Source of the DNA: CAZHHH01 sp052400685
Lineage (GTDB): Bacteria; Bacteroidota; Bacteroidia; Bacteroidales; Marinilabiliaceae
DNA length: 64,000 bases
Assembly (NCBI GenBank): GCA_052400685.1
Contig: JBQTGJ010000016.1
Reading direction: 5' to 3' (one strand)
The position numbers and the translations under genes were made by a program. Below the pieces are notes generated by a model. The model saw only the letters and a program-made list of their open reading frames with translations, was not told the origin of the DNA and did not search any database. This document shows, piece after piece, positions 36,856 through 46,050 of this stretch (positions are counted from its first letter, which is position 1; the number at the start of each line of letters is the position of its first letter).

Positions 36856-37998
36856 ATGAAAAAGAAAACCAAACAGATTGCAGGTTTACTCACACTTCTT
36901 ATTCCACTGCTGTTATGGCTTTTTCTCCCACATTACTTAAAAAACGCTTTGGTTCATCAATTACCTGGAATTGAAGACCATAAAATATTCAACAACCGGG
37001 TAGTTACGAAATCGTCCAACTCTGAGCCATGGCCTTTCTCGGTAAAATACAATAAAAAACAACTTCAAAAAGAAATACAGGACTCACTTATAGCCTTAGA
37101 AACCACAGCTTTTACCGCAATCCAAAACGATTCACTCATATACGAATATTACGCCGACACCGCCGACACGACCCAACAAACCAACTCCTTCTCGATGGCC
37201 AAAAGCATCATCAGCCTCCTCATCGGTTGCGCCATTGACGACGGATACATCAACAGTGTTGATCAGTCCATTGAAAGTTTACTGCCTGAATTTACCCGTT
37301 TACATGGTCACGGCTTAACCCTCCGGCATCTGCTTACAATGAGTTCGGCATCAGATTGGAACGAAACCTACAGCTCACCCTTTTCAGTAACAACACAAGC
37401 CTACTACGGCGATAACTTAACAAAATTAATGCAAGGCGTAAAAATCGCCTCAACACCGGGGCAAACCTTTTCATACCGAAGCGGCGACACCCAACTTCTG
37501 GCATTCATTCTAAAACAAACAACAGGCTTACCGCCTGCTCAATACGCCGCCATAAAATTATGGCAACCTCTGGGTGCTGAATCAGATGCATTATGGTCAC
37601 TCGATCATAAAAACGGAATGGAAAAAGCATACTGCTGTTTTAACAGCAATGCCCGTGATTTTGCCCGCATAGGACAATTAGTTTTAAACCACGGCAACTG
37701 GAAAGGCCAACAAGTAGTTGACTCAGCCTATATAGCAGAAGCGACCCATCCGGCCACGTATCTGAAGGACAAACAAAACAACACCGTAAATTATTATGGT
37801 TATCAGTGGTGGATTGTTCAAATTGATGGAGAATCGATTCCATACGCACGCGGCATTTTAGGACAATATATATTTATCATACCATCGAAAAATGCAGTCA
37901 TCGTAAGGTTGGGGCACCAACGCTCAGACATCAAAACAGGTGTGCACCCGCAAGATGTCTTCACATGGTTAAAAGCCGGACTGTCAGTCATAGACTAA
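36856..37998 (+). CDS. Serine hydrolase of the beta-lactamase/class C family
   Basis: A 380-residue protein with an N-terminal hydrophobic segment (about 8-25), so it is anchored or exported, and a beta-lactamase fold: S113-M-A-K116 as the SxxK motif, Y207-R-S as the YxS/N motif, YCCFNSNARDFARIGQLVLNHG and a final GHQR in place of KTG. This family includes esterases, D-aminopeptidases and penicillin-binding relatives; resistance function should not be assumed. Its stop overlaps the end of the convergent PurF-like gene by four bases. Confidence 0.85.
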   Translation: MKKKTKQIAGLLTLLIPLLLWLFLPHYLKNALVHQLPGIEDHKIFNNRVVTKSSNSEPWPFSVKYNKKQLQKEIQDSLIALETTAFTAIQNDSLIYEYYADTADTTQQTNSFSMAKSIISLLIGCAIDDGYINSVDQSIESLLPEFTRLHGHGLTLRHLLTMSSASDWNETYSSPFSVTTQAYYGDNLTKLMQGVKIASTPGQTFSYRSGDTQLLAFILKQTTGLPPAQYAAIKLWQPLGAESDALWSLDHKNGMEKAYCCFNSNARDFARIGQLVLNHGNWKGQQVVDSAYIAEATHPATYLKDKQNNTVNYYGYQWWIVQIDGESIPYARGILGQYIFIIPSKNAVIVRLGHQRSDIKTGVHPQDVFTWLKAGLSVID

Positions 37999-39896
37999 TA
38001 AGCCCGCCCTTTATTACCTTCCACAAAATTAATAAATGCTGTATTAACGACTTTATTGCCGCCAGGCGTCGGATAATCACCTGTAAAATACCAGTCACCC
38101 AAGTCGTTAGGACAAGCTTTATGTAAATTCTCAACCGATTGATAAAGGATGTCCACTTCAGCATGAATACCTTCAGGCTTTAGCATCTCAGCAATTTTTG
38201 CAGAAATTTGTTCATCGGTAAAAGGACGATAAATTTCCTTGACATAATTTACAATCTCTTCCTTGGGCAAATTACGTTGTGCCAGACATTGAGCATACAC
38301 TGAATCAATAATATCTTCACGGCCGGTATCTTTCAATAATTCAATGGCAGCCGAGAAAGCGCAAAAATCACTCATCCGTGCCATATCAATACCATAACAA
38401 TCGGGATAACGAATTTGAGGCGCGGAAGAAATCACAATAATCCGCTTGGGATGTAAACGGTCGAGAATCCTCAATATACTTTTCTTCAGCGTTGTTCCCC
38501 GCACTATTGAGTCGTCAATAATCACCAACGTATCCACATTATTACGAACAATGCCATAAGTCACGTCGTAAACGTGCGCCACCAGGTCATCACGCGAAGA
38601 ATCGGCGGTGATAAAAGTTCTCATTTTCACATCCTTGATGGCAATTTTCTCAACCCGGGGCTCAAGACTTAAAATTTCATCCAGTTTTTTAGGATCAGGA
38701 TTAGGACACAGCGCCTTTACCTGTTCCATTTTCCAGGTGGTGAGCGTTGACCGAATGCCTTCCATCATTCCATAAAAAGCCGTTTCGGCTGTATTGGGAA
38801 TATATGAAAAGACCGTGTCCTTCAAATTCCCATCAATAAGGTCCATGATCTTAGGCGCCAATAGTCGTCCCAGCTCTTTCCGCTCCCTATAAATAGTTTT
38901 ATCGCTTCCCCGTGAAAAATAGATACGTTCAAAAGAGCACGATTTACGTGTCTGAGGCACGCTGACCATCTGTTCAGACACTTCGCCATTCTTTTTGATA
39001 ATTAAAGCATGTCCTGGCTTCAGCTCTTTCACTTCCACAGCCCTAACATTGAGTGCTGTTTGAATAACAGGTCTCTCAGATGCCACCACTACGATCTCAT
39101 CATCATAATAATACGACGCCGGACGTATACCCCACGGATCACGGGTTACAAATGCATCGCCATGGCCGATCAGGCCGCCAATAACATACCCGCCATCCCA
39201 TCGTTTGCTTGACCGTTCCAAAATTTTCCTGACATCCAGGTTTTGTTCAATTGACCTCGATATTTCCCTATTCGAATACTTTTCATTTTTAAACTGACGA
39301 AAAAGCATCTGATTTTCTTCATCCAAAAAATGGCCCATATTTTCGAGCATCGAAACCGTATCGGTATAATCCTTGGGATGCTGCCCCAGCTCAATAAGCG
39401 CATTAAAAATTTCATCGACATTGGTCAGGTTAAAATTACCGGCCAAAACCAGATTACGTGACCGCCAGTTATTCTCGCGCATCACAGGATGAACGTAGTC
39501 GATAGAACTATTACCAAAAGTCCCGTAGCGAAGATGGCCCAGATAAAGCTCCCCTACAAAAGGCAAATTTTCTTTGGCCCAGGCCGGATTTTGAAACAAA
39601 TCAGGATGGTGGTCGTCATCATATTCAAAATGGTTATAAATATGTTGAAAGACATCCTGAATAGGGTTGGATTGATTGGATCGTGCACGTGAGAGGTACT
39701 TTTTACCTGAAGGCTGGTCAATTTTCAGGCTAACCACACCGGCGCCATCCTGACCACGGTTATGTTGCTTTTCCATTAAAAGGTAAAGCTTATTCAATCC
39801 ATAGCGCCAGGTACCATACTTCTCCTGATAATACTCCAAAGGCTTACGCAGCCTGATTAAGACGATACCACACTCATGCTTAAGCTGATCACTCAT
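37995..39896 (-). CDS. PurF-like amidophosphoribosyltransferase, long Bacteroidota form
   Basis: A 633-residue protein with an N-terminal glutamine amidotransferase domain (ECGIV, candidate nucleophile Cys9 after an eight-residue leader; HNRGQDGAG; LGHLRYGTFG) and a C-terminal phosphoribosyltransferase domain with LVIIDDSIVRGTTL, the PRPP loop. It should join glutamine amide nitrogen to PRPP, as PurF does, but it is about 130 residues longer than E. coli PurF, with extra sequence around residues 55-100 and at the C-terminus. It could be the sole PurF or a paralogue; that needs the rest of the genome. A TAAATTTG promoter element lies 28 bases upstream. Confidence 0.82.
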   Translation of the reverse strand: MSDQLKHECGIVLIRLRKPLEYYQEKYGTWRYGLNKLYLLMEKQHNRGQDGAGVVSLKIDQPSGKKYLSRARSNQSNPIQDVFQHIYNHFEYDDDHHPDLFQNPAWAKENLPFVGELYLGHLRYGTFGNSSIDYVHPVMRENNWRSRNLVLAGNFNLTNVDEIFNALIELGQHPKDYTDTVSMLENMGHFLDEENQMLFRQFKNEKYSNREISRSIEQNLDVRKILERSSKRWDGGYVIGGLIGHGDAFVTRDPWGIRPASYYYDDEIVVVASERPVIQTALNVRAVEVKELKPGHALIIKKNGEVSEQMVSVPQTRKSCSFERIYFSRGSDKTIYRERKELGRLLAPKIMDLIDGNLKDTVFSYIPNTAETAFYGMMEGIRSTLTTWKMEQVKALCPNPDPKKLDEILSLEPRVEKIAIKDVKMRTFITADSSRDDLVAHVYDVTYGIVRNNVDTLVIIDDSIVRGTTLKKSILRILDRLHPKRIIVISSAPQIRYPDCYGIDMARMSDFCAFSAAIELLKDTGREDIIDSVYAQCLAQRNLPKEEIVNYVKEIYRPFTDEQISAKIAEMLKPEGIHAEVDILYQSVENLHKACPNDLGDWYFTGDYPTPGGNKVVNTAFINFVEGNKGRAY

Positions 39897-39923
39897 AATT
39901 GGGAACTATATTTATTTGCCGGG

Positions 39924-39931
39924 CAAATTTA
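39924..39931 (-). promoter_or_regulatory. Putative -7 element (TAAATTTG) of the PurF-like gene
   Basis: On the minus strand TAAATTTGCC matches TAnnTTTG and lies 27 bases before the ATG. No clear -33 box is visible. Confidence 0.4.
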
Positions 39932-40008
39932 CCCTATTCTTGTTTTATTAGACCCATAAAAAACATTAAAAAAACACCTAAAAAAAGATGCATCTTACGA
40001 CCTGGTGT

Positions 40009-40036
40009 CAAAAAAAAAAACCTGTCATTCAACAGG
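40009..40036 (-). terminator. Rho-independent terminator of the SPOR gene
   Basis: On the minus strand CCTGT, loop TGAATG, ACAGG is followed by ten T residues. It starts eight bases after the SPOR gene stop. Confidence 0.8.
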
Positions 40037-40043
40037 CTTCAGA

Positions 40044-40505
40044 TTACTGCAACTCCGATAATTTTATGGCAGCATCCCGAACAATATAGCTATTGGGAAA
40101 ACCCGGCTTTATCCTTTTTAAAAGAGGTAACGCTTCGTGTTTATGCCTAAAACTTCCGGTTCGCACTCGCCAAAAAGGGGCATTATATTCAACCGATACA
40201 CTCACATCCGGAAAGCTGCTCAACATTTTGGTTTTTACCTCCTGCGCTTCCTGTCGCGCTTTGGCTCCGGTTCCTGAGTAAAGCTGAATACGAAACCCTT
40301 CAATCCTTGGATTCGCCTCATTGCTGGAAACATATCCCTGCATCAGGTGTTGCAAAGACGCTGGCTGATGCAAAACAATCTGCCCCTCTCCAAAAGCACG
40401 CTGCGCCACTTTATCGAATACCGTAGTCTCAACGTTTCCATCAGTATTCTGAGCTTTCATAAAAAAAGAGCAGAAAAGAAAGAAAACAAAAAGTAATCTC
40501 ATCAT
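40044..40505 (-). CDS. Exported SPOR-domain protein
   Basis: A 153-residue protein with a signal peptide (MMRLLFVFFLFCSFFMKAQ) and a C-terminal SPOR-like domain (about 80-150: RIEGFRIQLYSGTGAKARQEA, then WRVRTGSFRHKHEALPLL), the fold that binds denuded glycan strands at division sites. It is short and has no membrane anchor, so it should be periplasmic. The domain retains the RIQLYSG and VRTGSF strands. It lies alone between a terminator and the UspA gene. Confidence 0.82.
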   Translation of the reverse strand: MMRLLFVFFLFCSFFMKAQNTDGNVETTVFDKVAQRAFGEGQIVLHQPASLQHLMQGYVSSNEANPRIEGFRIQLYSGTGAKARQEAQEVKTKMLSSFPDVSVSVEYNAPFWRVRTGSFRHKHEALPLLKRIKPGFPNSYIVRDAAIKLSELQ

Positions 40506-40579
40506 AAAATCGGTCTTTTAATCATCAACAACCTTTTCATTACCAATCAGGTTAAAAAAAGAGTGACAAAGATAACGTA

Positions 40580-41419
40580 TTATTCTTTTTCGGGCACAGC
40601 AAAAAGTGGCAAATCAGAAATATTCAGCAACTCATTGGCAAAAGGTTCAAAAATACTGCCAAAAGGATTGCCATCCTGTTTAACAGGCAATGCAACAATG
40701 GTAGCTCCTTTTTCATGGGCTAATTTCAGCATATAATCGGCTCCTTTATTGCCATCAACCACACAACTTTCGTATTTAATGTCAGGAATTTTTTTCAAAA
40801 ACCGATCAACTTGCCGCACATAAGCTTCAATACGTCCGGGAATAAGCCAGCGCGAACGAAAAGAAACCCCCACTACCAACAACTCTGCATTAATGGCTGT
40901 TGCCAAACCAGCTACCTGAGGCACTATGCGACGACTAACTTTGGTTGAATCAACCGGGAGCAGTATTTTTTGGTGGCCGTGAAAAGTCATGCTATGCCGC
41001 ACAGCCAGAACAGCACAAGGAGCATTGGCCACCAAACGGTAAGCATTACTTCCCAGCCAACGATCTTCAGCACCCGAAACACCATGGGTTCCCACCACTA
41101 TCAAACTGGAATCATCGTAGCGTGCCTCGTTTCGTATCTCCCGCACCACATTACCTTCCCGAATCCGATAATCCAACTCCCCGTTGACGACCGTATATTT
41201 TTTTTGCCCCTGTTCCAACAGCTGCTTCATATATGTATCCTCAACATCAGATAAAAATGTCGACATATTGTCTTTCTGAAACTGGGGATGATAAGATTTT
41301 CCTGTCCGAACATGCATCAATCGAACTTTGGCTTTCAACATATTTGCCACTTGCACCCCTACTTCAATAGCAAACACCGAATCTTCGGAAAAATCCACCG
41401 GGATAAGTATACGTCTCAT
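40580..41419 (-). CDS. Tandem universal stress protein (UspA family)
   Basis: A 279-residue cytoplasmic protein with two Usp domains. The first (1-145) starts MRRILIPVDFSEDS and has the ATP-binding pattern GTHGVSG ... GSNAYRLVANAPCAVLAV, so it may bind ATP. The second (150-279) starts HQKILLPVDSTKVS and lacks the clear G-2x-G-9x-G pattern, ending SDLPLFAVPE. Role in stress survival is inferred from the family only. The spacer upstream (41420-41805) is filled with repeat fragments. Confidence 0.88.
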   Translation of the reverse strand: MRRILIPVDFSEDSVFAIEVGVQVANMLKAKVRLMHVRTGKSYHPQFQKDNMSTFLSDVEDTYMKQLLEQGQKKYTVVNGELDYRIREGNVVREIRNEARYDDSSLIVVGTHGVSGAEDRWLGSNAYRLVANAPCAVLAVRHSMTFHGHQKILLPVDSTKVSRRIVPQVAGLATAINAELLVVGVSFRSRWLIPGRIEAYVRQVDRFLKKIPDIKYESCVVDGNKGADYMLKLAHEKGATIVALPVKQDGNPFGSIFEPFANELLNISDLPLFAVPEKE

Positions 41420-41596
41420 AATTTAATTTTTTAATAATGCCTGTCAGAAAAATCCAACTTCCGACTTTATGAACAATCTTCAGATAAATTAGTCGCAACG
41501 CGTTTATAAGTCGATTGCAATAGTAAATATAGTCAGATTTGTAAAATTGTACGATTAAATAATAAAAAAGATACTGCTACCTCTTCTGCTAGAAAA

Positions 41597-41745
41597 TTAG
41601 TGATTGCAAGAAAAATCCAACTTCGGTGTTGCGCTTGTCCTCAAAAAAATTAATTACCCAATAAAACTCACCTTTTTCAAGCCAAACAAACCTTAAATTT
41701 GAACTTTATAGCTCAATCTCATTACTTAAAAAAACAGACACTACT
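41597..41745 (+). repeat. Copy of dispersed repeat upstream of the AhpD-like gene
   Basis: GAAAAATCCAACTTCGGTGT, GCGCTTGTCCTCAAAA, AAACCTTAAATTTGAACTTT and CAGACACTACT follow in family order. A shorter piece (CCTGTCAGAAAAATCCAACT) sits at 41440-41465. The 386-base gap holds only these and a putative -7 element. Confidence 0.7.
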
Positions 41746-41779
41746 AAAACCTTAAAATACGGAACCAAAAAATTTACCT

Positions 41780-41787
41780 TAATTTTG
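41780..41787 (+). promoter_or_regulatory. Putative -7 element (TAATTTTG) of the AhpD-like gene
   Basis: Exact TAnnTTTG match 18 bases before the chosen ATG; no TTTG box is seen at the -33 distance. Confidence 0.35.
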
Positions 41788-41805
41788 TTTCTAAAAATTA
41801 AAGCA

Positions 41806-42150
41806 ATGTCGAAAGAAAAAATTAAAGAATTTGGTGAATACCGGGCAAAAATGAACGAAAGAATTCTGGCTCAGGACAACCTGGTTATTAAAAGACTTTT
41901 TAACCTTGACACCAACACCTACTCCGAAGGAGCGTTAAGCAGTAAGGTAAAAGAGATGTTGGGATTGGTCAGCTCGATGGTTCTGCGATGCGACGACTGC
42001 ATCAAATACCATTTGGAAAAATGTTATGAACAAAAAGTTACCACCGCAGAAATTATGGAAGTCTTTGCTGTTGCTAACATTGTAGGGGGCACCATTGTAA
42101 TACCTCATACACGCCGGGCACTGGAATATTGGGAACTTCTAATTAATTAA
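41806..42150 (+). CDS. Carboxymuconolactone decarboxylase/AhpD-like protein
   Basis: A 114-residue all-helical protein of the CMD/AhpD family with the CxxC-x3-H signature R-C62-D-D-C65-I-K-Y-H69, which in AhpD relays electrons to peroxiredoxin. It is thus more likely a thiol-disulfide or peroxide-defence protein than a decarboxylase. Start ATGTCGAAAGAA is chosen; seven upstream codons overlap the putative -7 promoter element. No peroxiredoxin gene is next to it. Confidence 0.85.
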   Translation: MSKEKIKEFGEYRAKMNERILAQDNLVIKRLFNLDTNTYSEGALSSKVKEMLGLVSSMVLRCDDCIKYHLEKCYEQKVTTAEIMEVFAVANIVGGTIVIPHTRRALEYWELLIN

Positions 42151-42297
42151 TGTTTGTCTATAAAGTCAACTTCTGCGTTACGCTTGTCATAAAAACAGTC
42201 ATTTACGAAAAGCAAACTCCTTGATTTCTATGACTTTGCAAGCCTTGGATTTGAACTTTATATTTCAAACACTTAGTTTATGGACAGACTCTAATTT
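42149..42297 (+). repeat. Full-length copy of dispersed repeat (subfamily with TTTGTCTATAAAG)
   Basis: Runs from AATGTTTGTCTATAAAGTCA to TTATGGACAGACTCTAATT, with inner CAAACACTTAG complementary to the left end. It begins at the AhpD-like stop codon. It is very similar to the copy at 54883-55034, including GTCATAAAAACAGTCATTTA, so this subfamily spread recently. Confidence 0.85.
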
Positions 42298-42390
42298 AGT
42301 GCTTTCAAGAAAACTCTTTCCGCTATCCCCAAAAACTGCTATTAAAGCGACCCAGTAAAAGAAAGAGATCAGGGAAATTATCTGGATATA

Positions 42391-42422
42391 TTTCATAAAC
42401 TTGATTGATTAATGTAATTTTG
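42391..42422 (+). promoter_or_regulatory. Putative promoter (TTTC-N20-TAATTTTG)
   Basis: TTTC at 42391-42394 and TAATTTTG at 42415-42422, 20 bases apart; the acyltransferase ATG follows 24 bases later. Confidence 0.45.
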
Positions 42423-42446
42423 AAGGCAATTAGATAATTTGTTTTA

Positions 42447-43592
42447 ATGGAGAATCAGAAACAATTGGATTTTGAATCCATCAGACCATACGAGGATCAC
42501 GAGATTCAAACTGTATTCAACCGTCTGAAAAAAGAGCAATCGTTCATGAACCTGTTGGGATTTTTGTATCCCGGGCAGCCTGCGGATGAATTTATGAACC
42601 GGTTAATGACCATGACTTCCATCCAACAATTTCAGGAAGAAGTGATCTCGGCTTATGTAAAAAAAGTATTGGAAAACACAACGCGTGGTGTAACCACCAA
42701 TGGATTGGAAAAATTAGATCCCAAAGAATCCTACCTTTTCATATCAAACCATCGCGATATTGTGTTGGATCCTGCCATCCTCAATGTATTAATGGTAGAA
42801 AATGGTTTTAACACCACCGAAATTGCCATAGGTGACAACCTATTAATATTTCCATGGATTACCGACCTGGTAAAACTGAACCGCACCTTTATTGTAAAAA
42901 GGAATCTGCCGATAAAACAGATGATGGAGAGTTCCAGAACTTTGTCGGCTTATATCCGTCATACAATAACCCAAAAGCACAGAAGCATTTGGATTGCGCA
43001 ACGTGAAGGGCGCTCCAAAGATGGCAACGACCGCACACAGATAAGCCTGCTTAAAATGCTCAACATCAGTGGGACCAATGCCATATCAGAAAACTTCAAA
43101 GAACTTAAGCTGGTTCCCGTATCCATATCATACGAATGTGACCCCTGTGATTATTTAAAGGCCAAAGAATTCTATGACAAGAAAGTCAATCCTGATTATG
43201 CAAAGACGCAGGAAGATGACCTGAAACATATGGCTACCGGTTTAAGAGGCCGGAAAGGACATATTCATTTTTCATTTGGCGAACCCCTAATTGATGAGAT
43301 TTCGGCAATTGATGCACTGACCGTAAAGAACGACCAGTTTTCGGCTCTGGCAGGCATCATTGACAAACACGTTCATGCCAACTATAAGCTATGGCCGGCA
43401 AACTTCATCGCCTGGGATTTATTAAATGGCATACCAAAATACAAGGAGCAATACACCGAAAATGATAAAACCGCATTTGAAACATACCTGAAAGATCATC
43501 TGGCACGCACTAAAGGCGATCGTGAATTCATTTATCACAGTCTGCTCGAAATGTATGCCAATCCGGTCACCAATAAGTTAGAACAAGACTAA
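42447..43592 (+). CDS. 1-acylglycerol-3-phosphate acyltransferase-like protein (PlsC family)
   Basis: A 381-residue protein with SNHRDIVLDPAIL (100-112), the acyltransferase block 1, FIVKRNLP (block 2-like), IWIAQREGRSKDGND (about 183-197, block 3 EGxR) and LVPVSISYE (block 4). It is longer than typical PlsC (about 240) because of N- and C-terminal extensions and resembles the Bacteroidota group annotated as glycerol acyltransferase. No membrane helix is obvious. The exact acyl acceptor is unknown. A terminator follows. Confidence 0.85.
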   Translation: MENQKQLDFESIRPYEDHEIQTVFNRLKKEQSFMNLLGFLYPGQPADEFMNRLMTMTSIQQFQEEVISAYVKKVLENTTRGVTTNGLEKLDPKESYLFISNHRDIVLDPAILNVLMVENGFNTTEIAIGDNLLIFPWITDLVKLNRTFIVKRNLPIKQMMESSRTLSAYIRHTITQKHRSIWIAQREGRSKDGNDRTQISLLKMLNISGTNAISENFKELKLVPVSISYECDPCDYLKAKEFYDKKVNPDYAKTQEDDLKHMATGLRGRKGHIHFSFGEPLIDEISAIDALTVKNDQFSALAGIIDKHVHANYKLWPANFIAWDLLNGIPKYKEQYTENDKTAFETYLKDHLARTKGDREFIYHSLLEMYANPVTNKLEQD

Positions 43593-43610
43593 ATCATATT
43601 TCTATTTCTT

Positions 43611-43646
43611 AAAAAAAGGCTGTCACGAAAATGACAGCCTTTTTTA
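43611..43646. terminator. Bidirectional terminator between acyltransferase gene and aspS
   Basis: AAAAAAGGCTGTCA, loop CGAAAA, TGACAGCCTTTTTT: a 14-base-pair stem flanked by A and T runs, between convergent genes. Confidence 0.9.
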
Positions 43647-43669
43647 TTCATTCTTTCAAACCTCTCCAA

Positions 43670-45430
43670 TTATTTTTTTGAAACAGGTTTCAAATCAATA
43701 TAAAGCTCATCCAACTGTGCATCATGAATCGGCGACGGAGAGTCGATCATCACATCACGTGCCGCATTATTTTTCGGAAATGCAATAACGTCACGAATAG
43801 AATCGATGCCTGCAAACAACGACACCAAGCGGTCGAAACCAAAAGCCACGCCGCCATGCGGAGGCGCACCATATTTAAAGGCATTCATCAGGAAGCCAAA
43901 CTGAGCCTGAGCCTCCTGCTCGGTAAACCCTAAGATTTTAAACATCTTATTCTGAAGCATATCGTTATGAATACGAATGGATCCGCCACCAACTTCCACG
44001 CCATTAATAACAAGGTCGTAAGCATCGGCACGCACCTGTGCAGGATCGGTCTCAAGCATCGGCACATCCTCCAGTTTGGGTGACGTAAAGGGATGGTGCA
44101 TGGCAAAAAAGCGATTGGCCTCCTCGTCCCATTCCAAAAGCGGAAAATCGACAACCCATAACGGCGCAAACACCTCTTTATTGCGCAATCCCAGGCGGTT
44201 GCCCATTTCCAAACGGAGCTCGCCAAGTGCCGTCAGCGTTTTTTTACGGGGACCGGCCAAAACAAGGAGCAGATCGCCCGGCTTAGCGTCCAAAACTTCA
44301 ACCCAACCTTTTAATTGACCTTCGTCAAAAAACTTATCAACAGACGATTTTAATGATCCATCTTCGTTGTATTTCACATAGATCAAACCCTGAGCCCCTA
44401 CTTGTGGTCGTTTCACAAACTCCGTGAGTTTATCCAGTTCCTTACGCGTATAACCGGCACACCCCGTTGCACATATTCCACCCACGTATTCCGCGTCGTC
44501 AAAAACTTTAAAACCCTTACCCTGAACCAATGTCGTTAAATCTTCAAACGCCATTCCAAAGCGTATATCCGGCTTATCAGAACCATATTTTGCCATGGCA
44601 TCGGCATAACACATACGAGGAAATTCATTTTTCATCTCCAGACCACGCAAAGACTTAAAAAGATGCTTGGCCAATCCCTCGAAGGTGGTCATTATATCTT
44701 CCTGATTTACAAAAGCCATTTCGCAATCAATCTGGGTAAATTCAGGCTGCCGGTCGGCTCTTAAATCCTCATCACGGAAGCATTTCACAATCTGGAAATA
44801 GCGGTCGTAACCGGCCACCATCAGCAACTGTTTAAACACCTGCGGCGATTGAGGCAGTGCATAAAACTGACCGGGATGCACGCGCGAAGGAACCACAAAA
44901 TCGCGGGCACCTTCGGGTGTTGATTTAATGAGAACCGGCGTCTCAATTTCCAGAAAATTCAGATGATTCAAATAATTTCTGATTTCGATACCCATCTTAT
45001 GACGCAACTCCAGATTACGACGAACCGGATTACGACGCAAATCAAGATAACGGTACTTCATACGCAATTCATCGCCACCATCCGACTCATCTTCAATGGT
45101 AAACGGAGGCACCTCCGACTTATTCAACACATTAAGCTTCGTGATAACAATTTCAATTTCGCCGGTCGATATTTTACTGTTCTTACTGCTACGTTCGGCA
45201 ACAGTGCCTTCTACCTGGATCACATACTCGCGGCCCAGCTCACGAACAGCGGCACTTAAATCAGACTGTGTTTCGGTGTTCACCACCAACTGGGTTATGC
45301 CATATCGGTCACGCAGATCAATAAACGTCATTCCACCCAGGTTGCGCACCCGTTGTACCCAACCACTAAGGGTCACTGTTTTGTTGACATCCGAAAGTCG
45401 TAATTCACCACAAGTATGAGTTCTGTACAT
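43670..45430 (-). CDS. aspS: Aspartyl-tRNA synthetase
   Basis: Class II synthetase that charges tRNA-Asp. The 586-residue bacterial-type enzyme has the OB-fold anticodon domain (1-105; SGWVQRVRNLGGMTFIDLRD), motif 1 around FLEIETPVLIKSTPEGARDF, motif 2 YFQIVKCFRDEDLRADRQPEFTQID (partly shown: FRDEDLRADRQPEF), the GAD insertion, and motif 3 HGGVAFGFDRLVSLFAG. The N-terminus MYRTHTCGEL fits the family. It is transcribed divergently from tadA; both have TAnnTTTG elements in the shared spacer. Confidence 0.97.
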   Translation of the reverse strand: MYRTHTCGELRLSDVNKTVTLSGWVQRVRNLGGMTFIDLRDRYGITQLVVNTETQSDLSAAVRELGREYVIQVEGTVAERSSKNSKISTGEIEIVITKLNVLNKSEVPPFTIEDESDGGDELRMKYRYLDLRRNPVRRNLELRHKMGIEIRNYLNHLNFLEIETPVLIKSTPEGARDFVVPSRVHPGQFYALPQSPQVFKQLLMVAGYDRYFQIVKCFRDEDLRADRQPEFTQIDCEMAFVNQEDIMTTFEGLAKHLFKSLRGLEMKNEFPRMCYADAMAKYGSDKPDIRFGMAFEDLTTLVQGKGFKVFDDAEYVGGICATGCAGYTRKELDKLTEFVKRPQVGAQGLIYVKYNEDGSLKSSVDKFFDEGQLKGWVEVLDAKPGDLLLVLAGPRKKTLTALGELRLEMGNRLGLRNKEVFAPLWVVDFPLLEWDEEANRFFAMHHPFTSPKLEDVPMLETDPAQVRADAYDLVINGVEVGGGSIRIHNDMLQNKMFKILGFTEQEAQAQFGFLMNAFKYGAPPHGGVAFGFDRLVSLFAGIDSIRDVIAFPKNNAARDVMIDSPSPIHDAQLDELYIDLKPVSKK

Positions 45431-45475
45431 TGTAAAAAATTTTCTGTATTATTTTAAGATCGCAGGCATTTAAGT

Positions 45476-45483
45476 CAAATTTA
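45476..45483 (-). promoter_or_regulatory. Putative -7 element (TAAATTTG) of aspS
   Basis: Minus-strand TAAATTTG, 46 bases before the aspS ATG, in the divergent aspS/tadA spacer. The -33 box is unclear. Confidence 0.4.
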
Positions 45484-45506
45484 CCTGCTTCCATTTTTAA
45501 TTAGAA

Positions 45507-45514
45507 TATCTTTG
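45507..45514 (+). promoter_or_regulatory. Putative -7 element (TATCTTTG) of tadA
   Basis: TATCTTTGCG matches TAnnTTTG, 64 bases before the tadA ATG. A TTTA lies 23 bases upstream and overlaps the aspS -7 element, so the two promoters are interleaved. Confidence 0.45.
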
Positions 45515-45578
45515 CGAAATTAACAAGAAAAAAAGACTTTTAGACCAAAGACTAAAAGACAAAAACGAAAAGATAACG

Positions 45579-46043
45579 ATGAACAGCGCCAAAAATTCAA
45601 AAGAGATCAATTTCAGCGATAACTATTTTATGCAGCAAGCGCTGAAAGAAGCAGAAAAAGCCGCCGAAAAGGATGAAGTTCCCATAGGCGCAATAATCGT
45701 CAGTGCGGGACAAATCATCGCACGGGCGCACAACCTCACCGAAACGCTCAACGACGTGACGGCCCATGCCGAAATGCTGGCCATTACAGCCGCCGCAGAA
45801 ACACTGGGAGGCAAATACCTTAATAATTGTACCCTTTACGTCACTATGGAACCCTGCATTATGTGTGCCGGCGCCATTGGATGGGCACAAATGGGACGAG
45901 TGGTAGTCGGCGCACCCGACGACAAACGCGGCTTCTCTCGTCTGTCGCCATCACCTCTTCATCCTAAAACAGAATATATTACAGGTGTCATGGCAGACAA
46001 ATGCAGCCAATTGGTCAAAGAATTCTTTAAGAAGAAACGCTGA
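45579..46043 (+). CDS. tadA: tRNA adenosine(34) deaminase TadA-like
   Basis: A 154-residue zinc deaminase that converts A34 to inosine in tRNA-Arg. Visible: DEVPIGAIIV (about 29-38), the zinc/catalytic TAHAEMLAI (about 64-72), TLYVTMEPCIMCAGAIG (PCxxC, about 87-103) and RVVVGAPDDKRG. The spacing matches TadA more than cytidine or guanine deaminases, though in Bacteroidota small nucleoside deaminases are hard to separate. Confidence 0.88.
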   Translation: MNSAKNSKEINFSDNYFMQQALKEAEKAAEKDEVPIGAIIVSAGQIIARAHNLTETLNDVTAHAEMLAITAAAETLGGKYLNNCTLYVTMEPCIMCAGAIGWAQMGRVVVGAPDDKRGFSRLSPSPLHPKTEYITGVMADKCSQLVKEFFKKKR

Positions 46044-46050
46044 CTCGTAC

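Noticed and set aside
36856..37998. Antibiotic-resistance beta-lactamase
   Set aside because: Only the fold and SxxK/YxS motifs are shared; the KTG motif is absent and the family is mostly esterase- or peptidase-like.
45597..45890. Minus-strand frame opposite tadA
   Set aside because: Shadow of the deaminase gene; its codons mirror the conserved zinc motifs.
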